DNA of 33,297 bases from an uncultured Lachnospiraceae bacterium (GCA_947624815.1 CANQME010000027.1:1-33297); one strand, 5' to 3'; shown: positions 20,028 through 29,452, counted from the stretch's first letter. Program-made: numbers and translations. Notes: generated from the letters alone by a model not told the origin.

Positions 20028-22115
20028 ATGTGCAAGAGCAAGAGACTGGCCGCGCTCCTTCTGACGGGCGCGATGGTTCTCAGCCTGGCTGCCTGCGGCG
20101 GCTCCGGCAGTACTGAGACCACGACGGCGGCCGGCGGCGACTCCACAGCCACCACGACGGCGGCCGGCGGAAGCGGCGAGACGGCGGCAGCGGAAGAGAA
20201 TACGGCTCCGGCCGTATACCGCACCCTGTATTCGGGTGAAGTAACGACGCTGAATTATCTGACCAGCGGCAGCACCAACAACTGGTCCATCGGCGCCAAC
20301 TGCGTAGACAGCCTGATCGAGTACGACTGCTACGGCAACGTGATCCCCTGCCTGGCAGAGTCCTGGGAGAGCAACGACGACATGACCGAGTGGACCTTCC
20401 ACATCCGTCAGGGTGTCAAGTGGGTCGACAAGGACGGCAATGAGGTCGCTGACGTGACCGCCAACGACTGGGTGTCCACCGCGCAGTATGTGAACGACGC
20501 CCGCAACGATTCCGACAACCAGTACATGTATTCCACGGGCTCCGTTGTGACCAATGCCCAGGCATACTATGACTATACCGCTTATCTGATGGACTGCGAG
20601 ACCTACGGCTTCGAAGAAGGCGATGAGAACGCAGTCGACGACGAGGGCAACGCCATCGAGGTCGTGGAGCCTGTAGATCCGGCTTCCATCGGCGTCAAGG
20701 CTGCGGACGACTACACCCTGGTGATCAGCCTGGATCAGCCCTGCCCCTTCTTCTTAAGCGTACTGAGCTACACCACCTTCATGCCGGTGTACGGTCCGTT
20801 CCTTGAGGAAGTCGGCGATCAGTTCGGTCTGGACAATGAGAACCTGCTGTACTGCGGTTCCTACATACTGTCTACCTTTGAACCGCAGCAGGAGCGTATC
20901 CTGACCAAGAACCCGACCTACTGGGATGCGGAGCATGTGTATATCGACGAGATCCGCCAGACCTACAACGCGGAAGCAACCAGCATCAGCCTTCAGATGT
21001 ACCTGGACGGCGAAGTGGACGGCGCAAGCATCGACACCAACCTTCTGGACAGCATGCTGCAGGATGATACGTATAAGAACCTGATCCATAAGAACCGCGA
21101 CGATATCGCGTACAGCTACTTCTACTCCTTCGACTTCGATCCGAAGTTCGACGATGTCTATGAGCCGGAGAACTGGAAGATCGCGGTCAACAACACCAAT
21201 TTCCGTAAGGCCATGGCGGCCGCCTTCGACCGTGTGCGCGCCCTGACCGTATACGATCCCTACAATCCGGAATTCCTGGTCGGCAATACCGTGACCCCCG
21301 CCACCTTCGCGGTCGGCGCCGGCGTGGATTACACCCAGTATCCGGCGTTAAAGCCCTATTCGGACGGCGACAGCTTCGATGCGGCCAAGGCGGTGGAGTA
21401 CCGCGACAAGGCCCGTGCGGAGCTGGAGGCTGCGGGCTGCACGTTCCCGATCAAGGTCCTGACCTCCTATAACCCGACCTCTGCCAACTGGGATTCCGAG
21501 TGCCAGATCATGGAGCAGCAGATTGAGGGCGTTCTTGGTTCCGACTTCGTGGACATCATCGTGGAGGCCGGTCCGGAGACCGGATTCCTGGCAGCTGTCC
21601 GCCGTGCAGGCAAGTACGCGTTCATGAGCACCAACTGGGGCGCCGACTACGCGGATCCGCAGACCTACACCGAGCCCTTCGGCCTGGACAACAGCTACGG
21701 CTTCTGGGACAAGAGCGAGGATCCGGAGACCCACGAGCTGTTCTGCAAGTGGTATGAGATGGTTTACGGCACCGAGGCCGCGATCGAAAAGGGCCTGCGT
21801 GACGCCAGCATCCCGGAGAGCGACTGGGTGACCGGCGCCGCTCAGATCTATGACGACGAGGAGGCCCGCTACACGGCGTTCGCCGAGGCCGAGGCTCTGC
21901 TGATCGAGAACGCGATCATCGTTCCGTTCAAGATCGACAGCGGCGGATACTCCGTATCGAACCTGAACCCGATGGAGGGCGAGTACGCTCCCTACGGCGT
22001 GGCTCAGCAGCGCTATAAGTTCCAGCATCTGCTTCCGACTTCCATGAGCATGGACGAGTACAACGAAGTCTATGAGCAGTGGAAGACCGAGCGTGCCGCT
22101 GCGATCGCCGAGTAA
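20028..22115 (+). CDS. Oligopeptide-type ABC transporter substrate-binding lipoprotein (family 5)
   Basis: An extracytoplasmic solute-binding protein of 695 residues, long for the family. The start at 20028 (MCKSKRLAALL) is chosen because GAGAGGAAA lies 7 bp upstream and a lipoprotein signal begins there, with lipobox LAAC (Cys23). A Thr/Ala/Gly-rich linker (TTTAAGGDSTATTTAAGG) follows. The mature domain shows SBP_bac_5 features: LTSGSTNNW, CLAESWESNDDMTEWTFHIR and YADPQTYTEPF near the C-terminal third. It is the first gene of an A-B-C-D-F operon, so peptides are the likely ligand, although nickel or other substrates cannot be excluded. Two strong hairpins separate it from the permease gene. 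Confidence 0.92.
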   Translation: MCKSKRLAALLLTGAMVLSLAACGGSGSTETTTAAGGDSTATTTAAGGSGETAAAEENTAPAVYRTLYSGEVTTLNYLTSGSTNNWSIGANCVDSLIEYDCYGNVIPCLAESWESNDDMTEWTFHIRQGVKWVDKDGNEVADVTANDWVSTAQYVNDARNDSDNQYMYSTGSVVTNAQAYYDYTAYLMDCETYGFEEGDENAVDDEGNAIEVVEPVDPASIGVKAADDYTLVISLDQPCPFFLSVLSYTTFMPVYGPFLEEVGDQFGLDNENLLYCGSYILSTFEPQQERILTKNPTYWDAEHVYIDEIRQTYNAEATSISLQMYLDGEVDGASIDTNLLDSMLQDDTYKNLIHKNRDDIAYSYFYSFDFDPKFDDVYEPENWKIAVNNTNFRKAMAAAFDRVRALTVYDPYNPEFLVGNTVTPATFAVGAGVDYTQYPALKPYSDGDSFDAAKAVEYRDKARAELEAAGCTFPIKVLTSYNPTSANWDSECQIMEQQIEGVLGSDFVDIIVEAGPETGFLAAVRRAGKYAFMSTNWGADYADPQTYTEPFGLDNSYGFWDKSEDPETHELFCKWYEMVYGTEAAIEKGLRDASIPESDWVTGAAQIYDDEEARYTAFAEAEALLIENAIIVPFKIDSGGYSVSNLNPMEGEYAPYGVAQQRYKFQHLLPTSMSMDEYNEVYEQWKTERAAAIAE

Positions 22116-22138
22116 CAGAACCAGAATGTCATATGGAA

Positions 22139-22231
22139 ACCGCGCCGGGCTTATTGCCTGGCGCGGTCATGCGGTTTTACCGGATCGTCTGTGACGTCGG
22201 GAAGACGCCAGGGACGACCCGGTAAAATCGC
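22139..22231 (+). other. Two large hairpins between the binding-protein and permease genes
   Basis: The first is a 12-bp stem with one G-T pair, ACCGCGCCGGGC (22139-22150) and GCCTGGCGCGGT (22156-22167), with loop TTATT. The second pairs GCGGTTTTACCGG (22171-22183) with CCGGTAAAATCGC (22219-22231), 13 bp with one G-T pair. It continues after one mismatch with TCGTC/GACGA and encloses CGTC-GGGAA-GACG. Neither is followed by a T run. Such structures commonly protect the binding-protein mRNA 3' end and limit read-through into the permease genes. Confidence 0.7.
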
Positions 22232-22327
22232 ATATTGCGCGGGCTGTCCCGCGCCGCGCCGCCATACGCGGCGGGCCGGGCGGAAGCGTCGCGCCGTACG
22301 CGCAAACCAGAAAAGGAGGAAGCAGAA

Positions 22328-23278
22328 TTGGCGAAATATATAGTTAAACGAATCCTGCACGCCATATTCACACTGCTGATCGTCATCACGGTCGTCTTCG
22401 CGCTTCTGCGCCAGATGCCGATCGAGGGCTACTTCAACAATATCGACAAGCTGACCGAGGCCCAGATCCGGGTAGGACTTACGAAGCTGGGTCTGACCAG
22501 ACCTCTTCCGGTCCAGATCTGGAACTATCTGGTCCAGGTATTCCACGGGGATCTGGGAACCTCCAATAAGTTCCGCGAGGGATATTCCATCGCCAAGATC
22601 GTCATGAGCAAGGCGCCCATTTCCATCAAGCTTGGACTTCTGAGCCTGGCGGTGTCCCTCGTCGCCGGCATGTCCATGGGTATCATGATGGCCCGGTCCA
22701 CCAGGTCGAAATGGAAGCTCTGGGACCGGTTCGGAACCGTATTCATCGTCATTATCCAGGCAGTGCCGTCGGCTGTGTACCATCTGCTGATCCAGCTGTA
22801 CGGCAGCGACCTGCTGGGCGTTTCCATGCTGTTTAAGGAGGAGAATCCCGTCAGCTGGATCCTGCCTGTATTCTCCCTTTCCATCGGCAGCATCGCCTAC
22901 TACGCCATGTGGCTGCGCCGGTATATGGTGGACGAGGCCAATAAGGACTATATCCGTCTGGCCCGCGCCAAGGGCGTGCCCTCCGGCCGGATCAGCCGCC
23001 AGCACGTCTTCCGCAACGCGGTGGTGCCGCTGGTGCAGTATCTGCCCAATTCAATCCTGCTGACCCTGGTGGGCTCCCTGTACGTGGAAAGCCTCTATTC
23101 GATCCCCGGAATGGGCGGCCTGCTGATCCAGGTGATCAAGCTTCAGGACAATACCATGGTGCTGGCGCTGGTGCTGATCTACTCGGCGATCTCGGTCCTG
23201 GGACTGCTTCTGGGCGATATCGCCATGGGCCTGGCTGATCCGCGGATCAGCTTCGTGAAGAAAGAAGGTGCTCGCTGA
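22328..23278 (+). CDS. oppB: Oligopeptide ABC transporter permease OppB-like
   Basis: Inner-membrane permease, 316 residues. The start is TTG at 22328, fixed by AGGAGG at 22314-22319 and by the family-typical N terminus AKYIVKRILHAIFTLLIV; an upstream in-frame ATG at 22235 would add 31 unlikely residues. About six membrane segments are present. The EAA-type loop LARAKGVPSGRISRQHVFRNAVVPL contacts the ATPases, and the LADPRI end is conserved. Its TGA overlaps the ATG of the next gene. Confidence 0.92.
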   Translation: MAKYIVKRILHAIFTLLIVITVVFALLRQMPIEGYFNNIDKLTEAQIRVGLTKLGLTRPLPVQIWNYLVQVFHGDLGTSNKFREGYSIAKIVMSKAPISIKLGLLSLAVSLVAGMSMGIMMARSTRSKWKLWDRFGTVFIVIIQAVPSAVYHLLIQLYGSDLLGVSMLFKEENPVSWILPVFSLSIGSIAYYAMWLRRYMVDEANKDYIRLARAKGVPSGRISRQHVFRNAVVPLVQYLPNSILLTLVGSLYVESLYSIPGMGGLLIQVIKLQDNTMVLALVLIYSAISVLGLLLGDIAMGLADPRISFVKKEGAR

Positions 23279-24306
23279 TGACACTGCGCGGAATGAAGGA
23301 ATCCCAGCTGGAACAATCCCTGGAGACCCAGCTTAAGAAGGATCTGAACCCGGCCGAGGCTTACGCGGATCTGCCGGAGGAGGAGCTGTTTACCGTGGCC
23401 GATTTCGACCATGAGGCGGCGGAGCGGGGCGGCTACTCCAATTACTCCTACTGGGGCGCGACGCTGCGGGCGTTTTTCAAGAATAAAGTGGCCGTATTTT
23501 TCCTGTGCGTGATCGCGGCGCTTCTGCTGTTCACCTTTATCCAGCCGTTTCTGCCGAATCAGCTGGATCCGAAGACCATTTACGACGATCCGGCCACCGG
23601 CAGGCAGTATATCAACCATCCGCCGGATGAGCAGTTCTGGTTCGGTACCAACGCCATCGGTCAGGACCTGTGGGCCCGGACCTGGGCCGGCACCCGCACC
23701 TCGCTGGGCATCGGCTTCGTGGTGGCCTGCTTCGAGGCCCTGTTCGGCACCCTGATGGGTACTCTCTGGGGCTATGTGCGGAAGCTGGACGCACTGTTTA
23801 CGGAGATTTACAATGTATTTGACAATATTCCCCAGACGCTGATCCTGATCCTGGTATCCTACGTCATGCGTCCGGGCGTCACGACGATCATCTTCGCCCT
23901 GTGCCTGACCGGATGGCTGGGCATGGCCCGGTTCATCCGCAACCAGATCGTGATCATCCGCGACCGGGACTACAACCTGGCGTCCCGTACCCTGGGCGTC
24001 GGCACCGGCCGGATCATCACCAAGAACCTGCTTCCGTATCTGGTCTCGGTCATCGCCCTGCGCGTGTCCCTGGCGATCCCGTCGGCCATCGGCAACGAGG
24101 TGTTCGTCACCTACATCGGCATCGGCCTTCCCACGGACATTCCGTCCCTGGGGAACCTGGTGCAGGCGGGCCGTATCCTCATGAGCCAGGCGCCGCTCCG
24201 GTATCAGCTGCTGTTCCCGACGACGGTGCTTGCGATCATCACCATTTCCATGTATATCGTCGGCAACTCCTTCGCGGACGCCGCCGACCCGAAGAATCAT
24301 GTTTAG
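23278..24306 (+). CDS. oppC: Oligopeptide ABC transporter permease OppC-like
   Basis: Second permease subunit, 342 residues. It carries a ~65-residue acidic cytoplasmic N-terminal extension before the first membrane segment (at about 75-95), as in Firmicutes OppC proteins. FGTNAIGQDLWARTWAGTRTSLGIG and the coupling loop YNLASRTLGVGTGRIITKNLLP are typical. The ATG overlaps the upstream stop (TGATG). Confidence 0.93.
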   Translation: MTLRGMKESQLEQSLETQLKKDLNPAEAYADLPEEELFTVADFDHEAAERGGYSNYSYWGATLRAFFKNKVAVFFLCVIAALLLFTFIQPFLPNQLDPKTIYDDPATGRQYINHPPDEQFWFGTNAIGQDLWARTWAGTRTSLGIGFVVACFEALFGTLMGTLWGYVRKLDALFTEIYNVFDNIPQTLILILVSYVMRPGVTTIIFALCLTGWLGMARFIRNQIVIIRDRDYNLASRTLGVGTGRIITKNLLPYLVSVIALRVSLAIPSAIGNEVFVTYIGIGLPTDIPSLGNLVQAGRILMSQAPLRYQLLFPTTVLAIITISMYIVGNSFADAADPKNHV

Positions 24307-24324
24307 GCAAGGAGGGCAAATGCG

Positions 24325-25497
24325 ATGAAGAAACATACAGAGCCGCTGCTCTCGGTCCGCGACCTGAATTTCAAGTTTACCCTGCGGGGCCAGGTGCTTC
24401 ATGCGCTCCGCGATATTTCCCTGGACGTGTATCCGGGCGAGAGCCTGGCCATCGTCGGCGAATCCGGCTCCGGCAAGAGCGTGTTCGTCAAGTGCCTGAT
24501 GGGACTGAACGACTTAAACGGCTATGTGGAGAGCGGCAGCATCGAATACGGCGGCAAGGACCTGACGCTGTTGAAGACGGACAGCGACTGGAAGGACATC
24601 CGCGGCAGCCGGATCGCCATGGTGCTGCAGGACCCGATGACCAGCCTAAATCCCCTTAAGACCATCGGCTGGCAGATCGAGGAGGCGGTCAGGCTCCATC
24701 AGGGGCTTAAGGGCGCCGAGGCGAAGAAGGCCGTGTACAGCATTCTGGAGGAGGTCGGCATCTCCGAGCCGGAACGGCGGGCGAAGCAGTATCCCCATGA
24801 GTTCTCCGGCGGTATGCGCCAGCGTGTGGTTATCGCCATTGCCATGGCCTGCCGTCCCGAGATCCTGATCTGCGACGAGCCCACGACCGCCCTGGACGTG
24901 ACGATCCAGGCCCAGATCCTGGGACTGATCCGGCAGATGCAGAAGAAATACAACCTGACGACCATCTATATCACCCACGACCTGGGCGTCGTCGCCAATG
25001 TGGCGGACCGTATTGCGGTCATGTACGCCGGCGAGATCGTGGAGGTAGGGACCAGCGACGAGGTGTTCTACGACCCGCGCCATCCCTATACCTGGGCGCT
25101 TCTGTCCAGCCTTCCTCAGCTGGGCGTAAAGGGCGAACCCCTCTATTCCATCGAGGGAACGCCTCCCAACCTGTTCCATGAGGTGAAGGGCGACGCGTTT
25201 GCTCCCAGGAACCCGAAGGCGCTTAAGATCGACTATGTGAAGCGGCCGCCCATGTTCGCGGTCACGGCGACTCACAGCGCCCGGACCTGGCTCATCGATC
25301 CGCGGGCCCCGAAGGTGGATCCGCCGGAGCACATTCTGGCGCTTCGCGAACGGGGGAAGGACCTGGTGGCGAAGGCCGCCGCGGAAGGAACGGCACTCTA
25401 CGGCGCGTCCGCGCCGGAGGAAGAGACCGGGGCCGCAGCTTCGGCGGCCGTAAACGAAGAGAACGGCAGTGCAAAGGGGGTGACCGCCCGTGGCTGA
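24325..25497 (+). CDS. oppD: Oligopeptide ABC transporter ATP-binding protein OppD-like
   Basis: Cytoplasmic ATPase, 390 residues. Walker A GESGSGKS is at 45-52, signature FSGGMRQR near 163-170, and Walker [13 protein letters not shown]. The C-terminal oligopeptide/dipeptide domain lacks the four-cysteine motif seen in the second operon: from Gly289 it reads [16 protein letters not shown] and later HSARTWL, so all four Cys positions are substituted. A low-complexity Ala/Glu/Gly tail (about 355-390) follows. The ATG has AGGAGGG 8 bp upstream. Confidence 0.94.
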   Translation: MKKHTEPLLSVRDLNFKFTLRGQVLHALRDISLDVYPGESLAIVGESGSGKSVFVKCLMGLNDLNGYVESGSIEYGGKDLTLLKTDSDWKDIRGSRIAMVLQDPMTSLNPLKTIGWQIEEAVRLHQGLKGAEAKKAVYSILEEVGISEPERRAKQYPHEFSGGMRQRVVIAIAMACRPEILICDEPTTALDVTIQAQILGLIRQMQKKYNLTTIYITHDLGVVANVADRIAVMYAGEIVEVGTSDEVFYDPRHPYTWALLSSLPQLGVKGEPLYSIEGTPPNLFHEVKGDAFAPRNPKALKIDYVKRPPMFAVTATHSARTWLIDPRAPKVDPPEHILALRERGKDLVAKAAAEGTALYGASAPEEETGAAASAAVNEENGSAKGVTARG

Positions 25498-26437
25498 GAA
25501 AGCAGCTGAAACGCGAAAAAAGATGCTGGAGGTGGACCATATCAGCGTCCATTTCGGCAGGAAGCGCCATCCGTTCGTGGCGGTAGACGACGTCTCCTTC
25601 GACATCTACCAGGGCGAGACGTTCGGACTGGTAGGCGAGTCCGGTTCCGGCAAGACCACGATCGGCCGCGCCATCATCCGCGCCAATACGCTGGCTTCCG
25701 GAGAGATCCGTCTGGACGGGAAACGCATCTCCGGCCGGCTCTCCCAGGCGGAGGACCGGCAGGTGACCCGGGACGTGCAGATGATTTTCCAGGATCCCAT
25801 GGATTCGCTGAACGAGAGGGCCAAGGTAGGCTATATCGTGGCCGAGGGGCTCTATGCCCCGGGCCGCCATGTGAGCGAGGAGGAACGGCGCAGACTGGTG
25901 GACAAGGCGCTGCTGGACGTGGGCCTTCTGCCTGAATTCTCCAGCCGGTTCCCCCACGAGTTCTCCGGCGGACAGCGGCAGCGGATCGGAATCGCCCGCG
26001 CGCTGGTTTTAAGCCCCAAGTTCATCGTGGCCGACGAGCCCATCTCGGCGCTTGACGTGTCGATCCGGGCCCAGGTGCTGAATCTTCTGTCCGCGCTTCA
26101 GAAGGAGAGGGGACTGACCTATCTGTTCATCGCCCACGACCTGTCGGTGGTGCGCTTCATCTGCGACCGCATCGCCGTCATCCACAAGGGCCATATCGTG
26201 GAGCTGGCCGAGAGCGAGCAGCTGTTCGCCCATCCGCTCCATCCGTATACGAGGGCGCTTCTGTCGGCGATCCCGCAGCCGGATCCGATCGTGGAGCGGA
26301 ACAAGAAGCTCCTGATCTACGACCCGTCCTGCCATGACTATTCGGTGGATAAGCCGGTCTGGGAGGAGATCGAGGAGGGACATTTCATCCTGGCCAATCA
26401 GAAGGAGCTGGCAGAATACCGGAAGATGATCAATTGA
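25490..26437 (+). CDS. oppF: Oligopeptide ABC transporter ATP-binding protein OppF-like
   Basis: Second ATPase, 315 residues, pairing with OppD. The start is GTG behind AAAGGGGG, overlapping the end of oppD. Walker A GESGSGKT is at 49-56, signature FSGGQRQR, Walker [13 protein letters not shown]. The short C terminus ([20 protein letters not shown]) also lacks the four-cysteine cluster motif. Its TGA stop lies inside the -35 of the next operon's promoter, and no terminator is seen between the operons. Confidence 0.94.
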   Translation: MAEKAAETRKKMLEVDHISVHFGRKRHPFVAVDDVSFDIYQGETFGLVGESGSGKTTIGRAIIRANTLASGEIRLDGKRISGRLSQAEDRQVTRDVQMIFQDPMDSLNERAKVGYIVAEGLYAPGRHVSEEERRRLVDKALLDVGLLPEFSSRFPHEFSGGQRQRIGIARALVLSPKFIVADEPISALDVSIRAQVLNLLSALQKERGLTYLFIAHDLSVVRFICDRIAVIHKGHIVELAESEQLFAHPLHPYTRALLSAIPQPDPIVERNKKLLIYDPSCHDYSVDKPVWEEIEEGHFILANQKELAEYRKMIN

Positions 26438-26462
26438 CAAATCACAGAAGTTCTGGTATATA
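26434..26462 (+). promoter_or_regulatory. Promoter of the second peptide importer operon
   Basis: TTGACA (26434-26439) and TATATA (26457-26462, 5 of 6) are separated by 17 bp. The -35 contains the stop codon of the preceding oppF gene (TGA 26435-26437). Confidence 0.85.
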
Positions 26463-26471
26463 TATTTATTT

Positions 26472-26561
26472 GAAGCGGTATTAATGCATAACTATAAACA
26501 GACAGAATCAGTAAAGGCAAACATGTTGTGCACGATGGGGTGTGCGATGTTTGCTTTTATT
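26472..26561 (+). ncRNA. Structured leader RNA B, related to the leader at 19853-19961
   Basis: Elements in the same order as in leader A: GAAGCGG (26472), ATGCATAACTATAAA (26484-26498, 13 of 15 identical to A), AAAGGCAAACA, GCACGATGGGG, TGTGC, GTTTGC and TTTTATT. Hairpin: outer stem GCAAACAT (26517-26524) with ATGTTTGC (26547-26554), inner stem GCACG (26530-26534) with TGTGC (26541-26545, one G-U), apical loop ATGGGG. An in-frame ATG opens a 27-codon frame here, but one indel relative to A breaks frame conservation while the stems are kept. This favours RNA structure over a leader peptide. Confidence 0.5.
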
Positions 26562-26572
26562 GCATAATTATT

Positions 26573-26622
26573 CGGAAACGCCGGATCATCCGTTCGGATA
26601 CGGCCGGCGGGGCATTCTTCCG
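26573..26622 (+). other. Nested hairpin in the leader of the second peptide operon
   Basis: Three nested pairings are visible: CGGAA with TTCCG, GCCGG with CCGGC, and ATCCG with CGGAT around a TT loop. The structure ends about 20 bp before the AGAGGAGGG ribosome binding site of the permease gene. No counterpart is seen in the first operon's leader. Confidence 0.5.
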
Positions 26623-26662
26623 AAAGCGGCAGAACACGGATAGAGGAGGGACTTTCCACCAT

Positions 26663-27604
26663 ATGAAGGACTATGTGATCAAGAAACTGCTGCTGGGTGT
26701 GGCGCTCATATTCTGCGTGTCGTTCCTGGTGTTCAGCATGATCTATATGATGCCCGGCGATCCGGCGTCCATCATGGCCGGACAGCTTTCGTCCCGGGAG
26801 AACCTGGAGGCGATCCGTCATGAATACGGCTTTGACCGGCCGTTTCTGGTGCAGTATTTCGACTGGATCCGCAAGATCCTGTTCGAGCGGGACTTCGGGA
26901 TTTCCTATAAGTACCGCCTGCCGGTCTGGGGCCTCATTAAGACCCGTATCCCCATCAGTTTGAAGCTGACGGTCGCCACGCTGATCATTGAAAATCTGGT
27001 GGCGGTTCCGCTGGGGCTGATCTGCGCCTATAAGAAAGACAGCCTCATCGACCGTCTGGCGGTCGGCACGTCTCTGGTGCTGACGGCGGTTCCGTCCTTC
27101 TGGCTGGCGGCGATCCTGATGCTGGTGTTCGCCGTAAACTTAAAGCTGGTGCCGGTAGCCGGCTTCGAGAGCTGGCGCAACTATATCCTGCCCATCGTCA
27201 CGGGCGTCGTCAGCGGCCTGGCCAGCACGATCCGTCTGACCAAGTCGGAGGCCATGGACGCGCTGCGGGAGAAGTACGTGATCACGGCCTACGCCAAGGG
27301 CCTGACGAAGCGGGGCGTTCTCGTTAAGCACGTGCTGCGCAACTCGCTGATCATCATTGCGGTCAACCTGTTTCTGCAGCTGCCGTGGCTGATCTCGGGC
27401 TATATCATCATTGAAAATGTATTCGGAATCCCCGGAATGGGCAACCTGATGGTGAACTCCATCGTGGAGCAGGATTTCAACGTCATCCAGGCGATCATAC
27501 TGATCATCACCACCCTGACCGTGGTCTGCAATATCCTGAGCGACATCGTGCTTGGCATCCTGGATCCCCGGATCCGGATCGCCGTGACGGGAGGTGACCG
27601 GTAA
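26663..27604 (+). CDS. Peptide ABC transporter permease (OppB/DppB family), second system
   Basis: Inner-membrane permease of 313 residues. The ATG at 26663 (MKDYVIKKLLLG) follows GAGGAGGG; an in-frame ATG at 26528 lies inside the leader hairpin and is rejected. Features include MIYMMPGDP after the first membrane segment and the coupling loop AYAKGLTKRGVLVKHVLRNSLI. IENVFGIPGMGNL and LDPRI at the end are typical. The stop overlaps the next ATG (TAATG). Confidence 0.92.
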   Translation: MKDYVIKKLLLGVALIFCVSFLVFSMIYMMPGDPASIMAGQLSSRENLEAIRHEYGFDRPFLVQYFDWIRKILFERDFGISYKYRLPVWGLIKTRIPISLKLTVATLIIENLVAVPLGLICAYKKDSLIDRLAVGTSLVLTAVPSFWLAAILMLVFAVNLKLVPVAGFESWRNYILPIVTGVVSGLASTIRLTKSEAMDALREKYVITAYAKGLTKRGVLVKHVLRNSLIIIAVNLFLQLPWLISGYIIIENVFGIPGMGNLMVNSIVEQDFNVIQAIILIITTLTVVCNILSDIVLGILDPRIRIAVTGGDR

Positions 27605-28452
27605 TGAACGACAGTCCGGTAAGGGAATTCTTCAAGACCTGCTATAAGAACAGAAACTTCCTGATCGGTCTTATCATGGTGGGGAGCGTCGTTCTGCTGG
27701 CCGCTTTCGCCGACGTGATCGCGCCCTTTGCCTATGACGCCAACAACCCCAGGGAGATCCTGCAGGCGCCCAGCATGCAGCACTGGCTGGGAACCGACGA
27801 CATGGGCCGCGACCTGTTCAGCCGGATCGTGTACGGGACCAGGATCACCCTGAAGGTAGCCGTGATCGGCGCCGGCCTGCAGCTGATCCTGGGCGTGAGC
27901 GTGGGACTGATCTGCGGGTATTTCGGCGGAGCCGTCGACAAGGGACTGATGTTTTTCGCCGATCTGACCTACGCCATCCCCAGCATGATCGCCGCGCTGG
28001 CCGTGGTCACCGTGATCGGAAGCAATCTGACCAACGCGATCATCGCCGTGGCCGTCGTCAACTGGGCGGCCTACGCCAGGGTCGTCAGGGCCAAGACCAT
28101 GGCCATCAAGAACCAGGCGTTTATCGAGACCGGGATCGCCTTCGGAGAATCGCCGCTGGCCATTATGTTCCGGTATATCCTGCCCAATATCGTTCCGATC
28201 CTGATCGTCAATATCTCGATGCAGCTGCCGGGGACGATCATGTCCACGACCACGTTAAGTTTCCTGGGCGTGGGCTCCCAGCCGCCGTCTCCGGACTGGG
28301 GCTGGATGGTGTCCGACGGCATCCGCTACGTGTCCAGAGGCCCGTGGCTCTGCATTTATCCGGGCCTGGCCCTGGTGTACACGGTGTTCGGGTTCAATAT
28401 TATGGGCGAGGGCCTGCGGGATCTTCTGGATCCCAGGATGAAGTCGCAGTAA
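27604..28452 (+). CDS. Peptide ABC transporter permease (OppC/DppC family), second system
   Basis: Second permease, 282 residues, without the long N-terminal extension of the first system's OppC. LGTDDMGRDLFSRIVYGTRI is the family signature. The coupling loop reads FIETGIAFGESPLAIMFRYI. TLSFLGVGSQPPSPDWGWMV and LLDPRMK close the protein, as in DppC. It overlaps the preceding gene by one base. Confidence 0.93.
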   Translation: MNDSPVREFFKTCYKNRNFLIGLIMVGSVVLLAAFADVIAPFAYDANNPREILQAPSMQHWLGTDDMGRDLFSRIVYGTRITLKVAVIGAGLQLILGVSVGLICGYFGGAVDKGLMFFADLTYAIPSMIAALAVVTVIGSNLTNAIIAVAVVNWAAYARVVRAKTMAIKNQAFIETGIAFGESPLAIMFRYILPNIVPILIVNISMQLPGTIMSTTTLSFLGVGSQPPSPDWGWMVSDGIRYVSRGPWLCIYPGLALVYTVFGFNIMGEGLRDLLDPRMKSQ

Positions 28453-28465
28453 GGAGGGACGGACA

Positions 28466-29452
28466 ATGGGCGAAAACAGCGAACTGCTGAGACTGAACGA
28501 GCTGTGCGTTGATTATAAGGTAAAGGACGGCTATCTGTCCGCCGTCAGGAATGTCAGCTTCTCCATCAACCGGGGCGAGATCTTCGCCATCGTCGGCGAA
28601 TCCGGCTGCGGCAAGTCCACGGTGGCCCACGCGATCCTAAAGCTCCTTCCGGAGCACAACGAGGTGATCCGGGGCGAGATCTGGTATGACGGCAGGGATC
28701 TGAACGGCCTGTCGGAGAAAGAGCTGGAGAAGGTCCGGGGGCACGAGATCGGCATGATCTTCCAGAACCCCCTGGATTCCTTAAATCCCGTATATACCAC
28801 CGGAAAGCAGGTGCAGGAGGGCATCCTTCTGGACAACGTGCCGAAGGCGGAGGCGTGGAACAAGGTTATCGAGATGTACCGGGACGTGAAGATGCCGGAC
28901 GCGGAGAAGCGGGTCAACAGCTATCCCCACGAGATGTCCGGCGGCATGCGCCAGCGCGTCATGATCGGCATGATGCTGGCCCGCAACCCCAGGCTACTCA
29001 TCGCCGACGAGCCCACCACGGCCCTGGACGTGACCATCGAGGCCCAGATCCTCAAGCTGATCCGGGAGCTGCGCGACGAGCACGACACGGCGGTCATGAT
29101 GATCACCCACAACTTCGGTCTGGTGTCGGAGATCGCCGACCGGGTGGCGGTCATGTACGCCGGCGAGGTGGTGGAGATCGGGACGGTGTTCGATATCTTC
29201 GACGAGCCGAAGCACCCGTATACCAGGCGGCTGATGCAGGCGCTTCCGCGCACCACCAAGGCACAGGGCCGGCTTAAGACCATCGACGGCAGCGTGCCGC
29301 GCCTGACGAACCATAAGAAGGGATGCCGCTTTGCCAACCGGTGCGCGTATGCGACGGAGCGGTGCAGGACGGAGGATCCGCCGGTGAACGACGTGAGTCC
29401 GTCCCATTCCTACCGGTGTTTTTCGGAGCAGGGGGTGAAGGAAAATGGCTGA
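28466..29452 (+). CDS. Peptide ABC transporter ATP-binding protein (OppD/DppD family), second system
   Basis: Cytoplasmic ATPase, 328 residues. Walker A GESGCGKS is at 44-51, signature MSGGMRQR, Walker [13 protein letters not shown]. The C-terminal domain has a complete four-cysteine motif, Cys287, Cys293, Cys300 and Cys318 (GCRFANRCAYATERC...YRC). In structurally studied DppD proteins such cysteines hold a [4Fe-4S] cluster. The start follows AAGGAGGG. The gene overlaps the next ATPase gene by 8 bp. Confidence 0.94.
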   Translation: MGENSELLRLNELCVDYKVKDGYLSAVRNVSFSINRGEIFAIVGESGCGKSTVAHAILKLLPEHNEVIRGEIWYDGRDLNGLSEKELEKVRGHEIGMIFQNPLDSLNPVYTTGKQVQEGILLDNVPKAEAWNKVIEMYRDVKMPDAEKRVNSYPHEMSGGMRQRVMIGMMLARNPRLLIADEPTTALDVTIEAQILKLIRELRDEHDTAVMMITHNFGLVSEIADRVAVMYAGEVVEIGTVFDIFDEPKHPYTRRLMQALPRTTKAQGRLKTIDGSVPRLTNHKKGCRFANRCAYATERCRTEDPPVNDVSPSHSYRCFSEQGVKENG

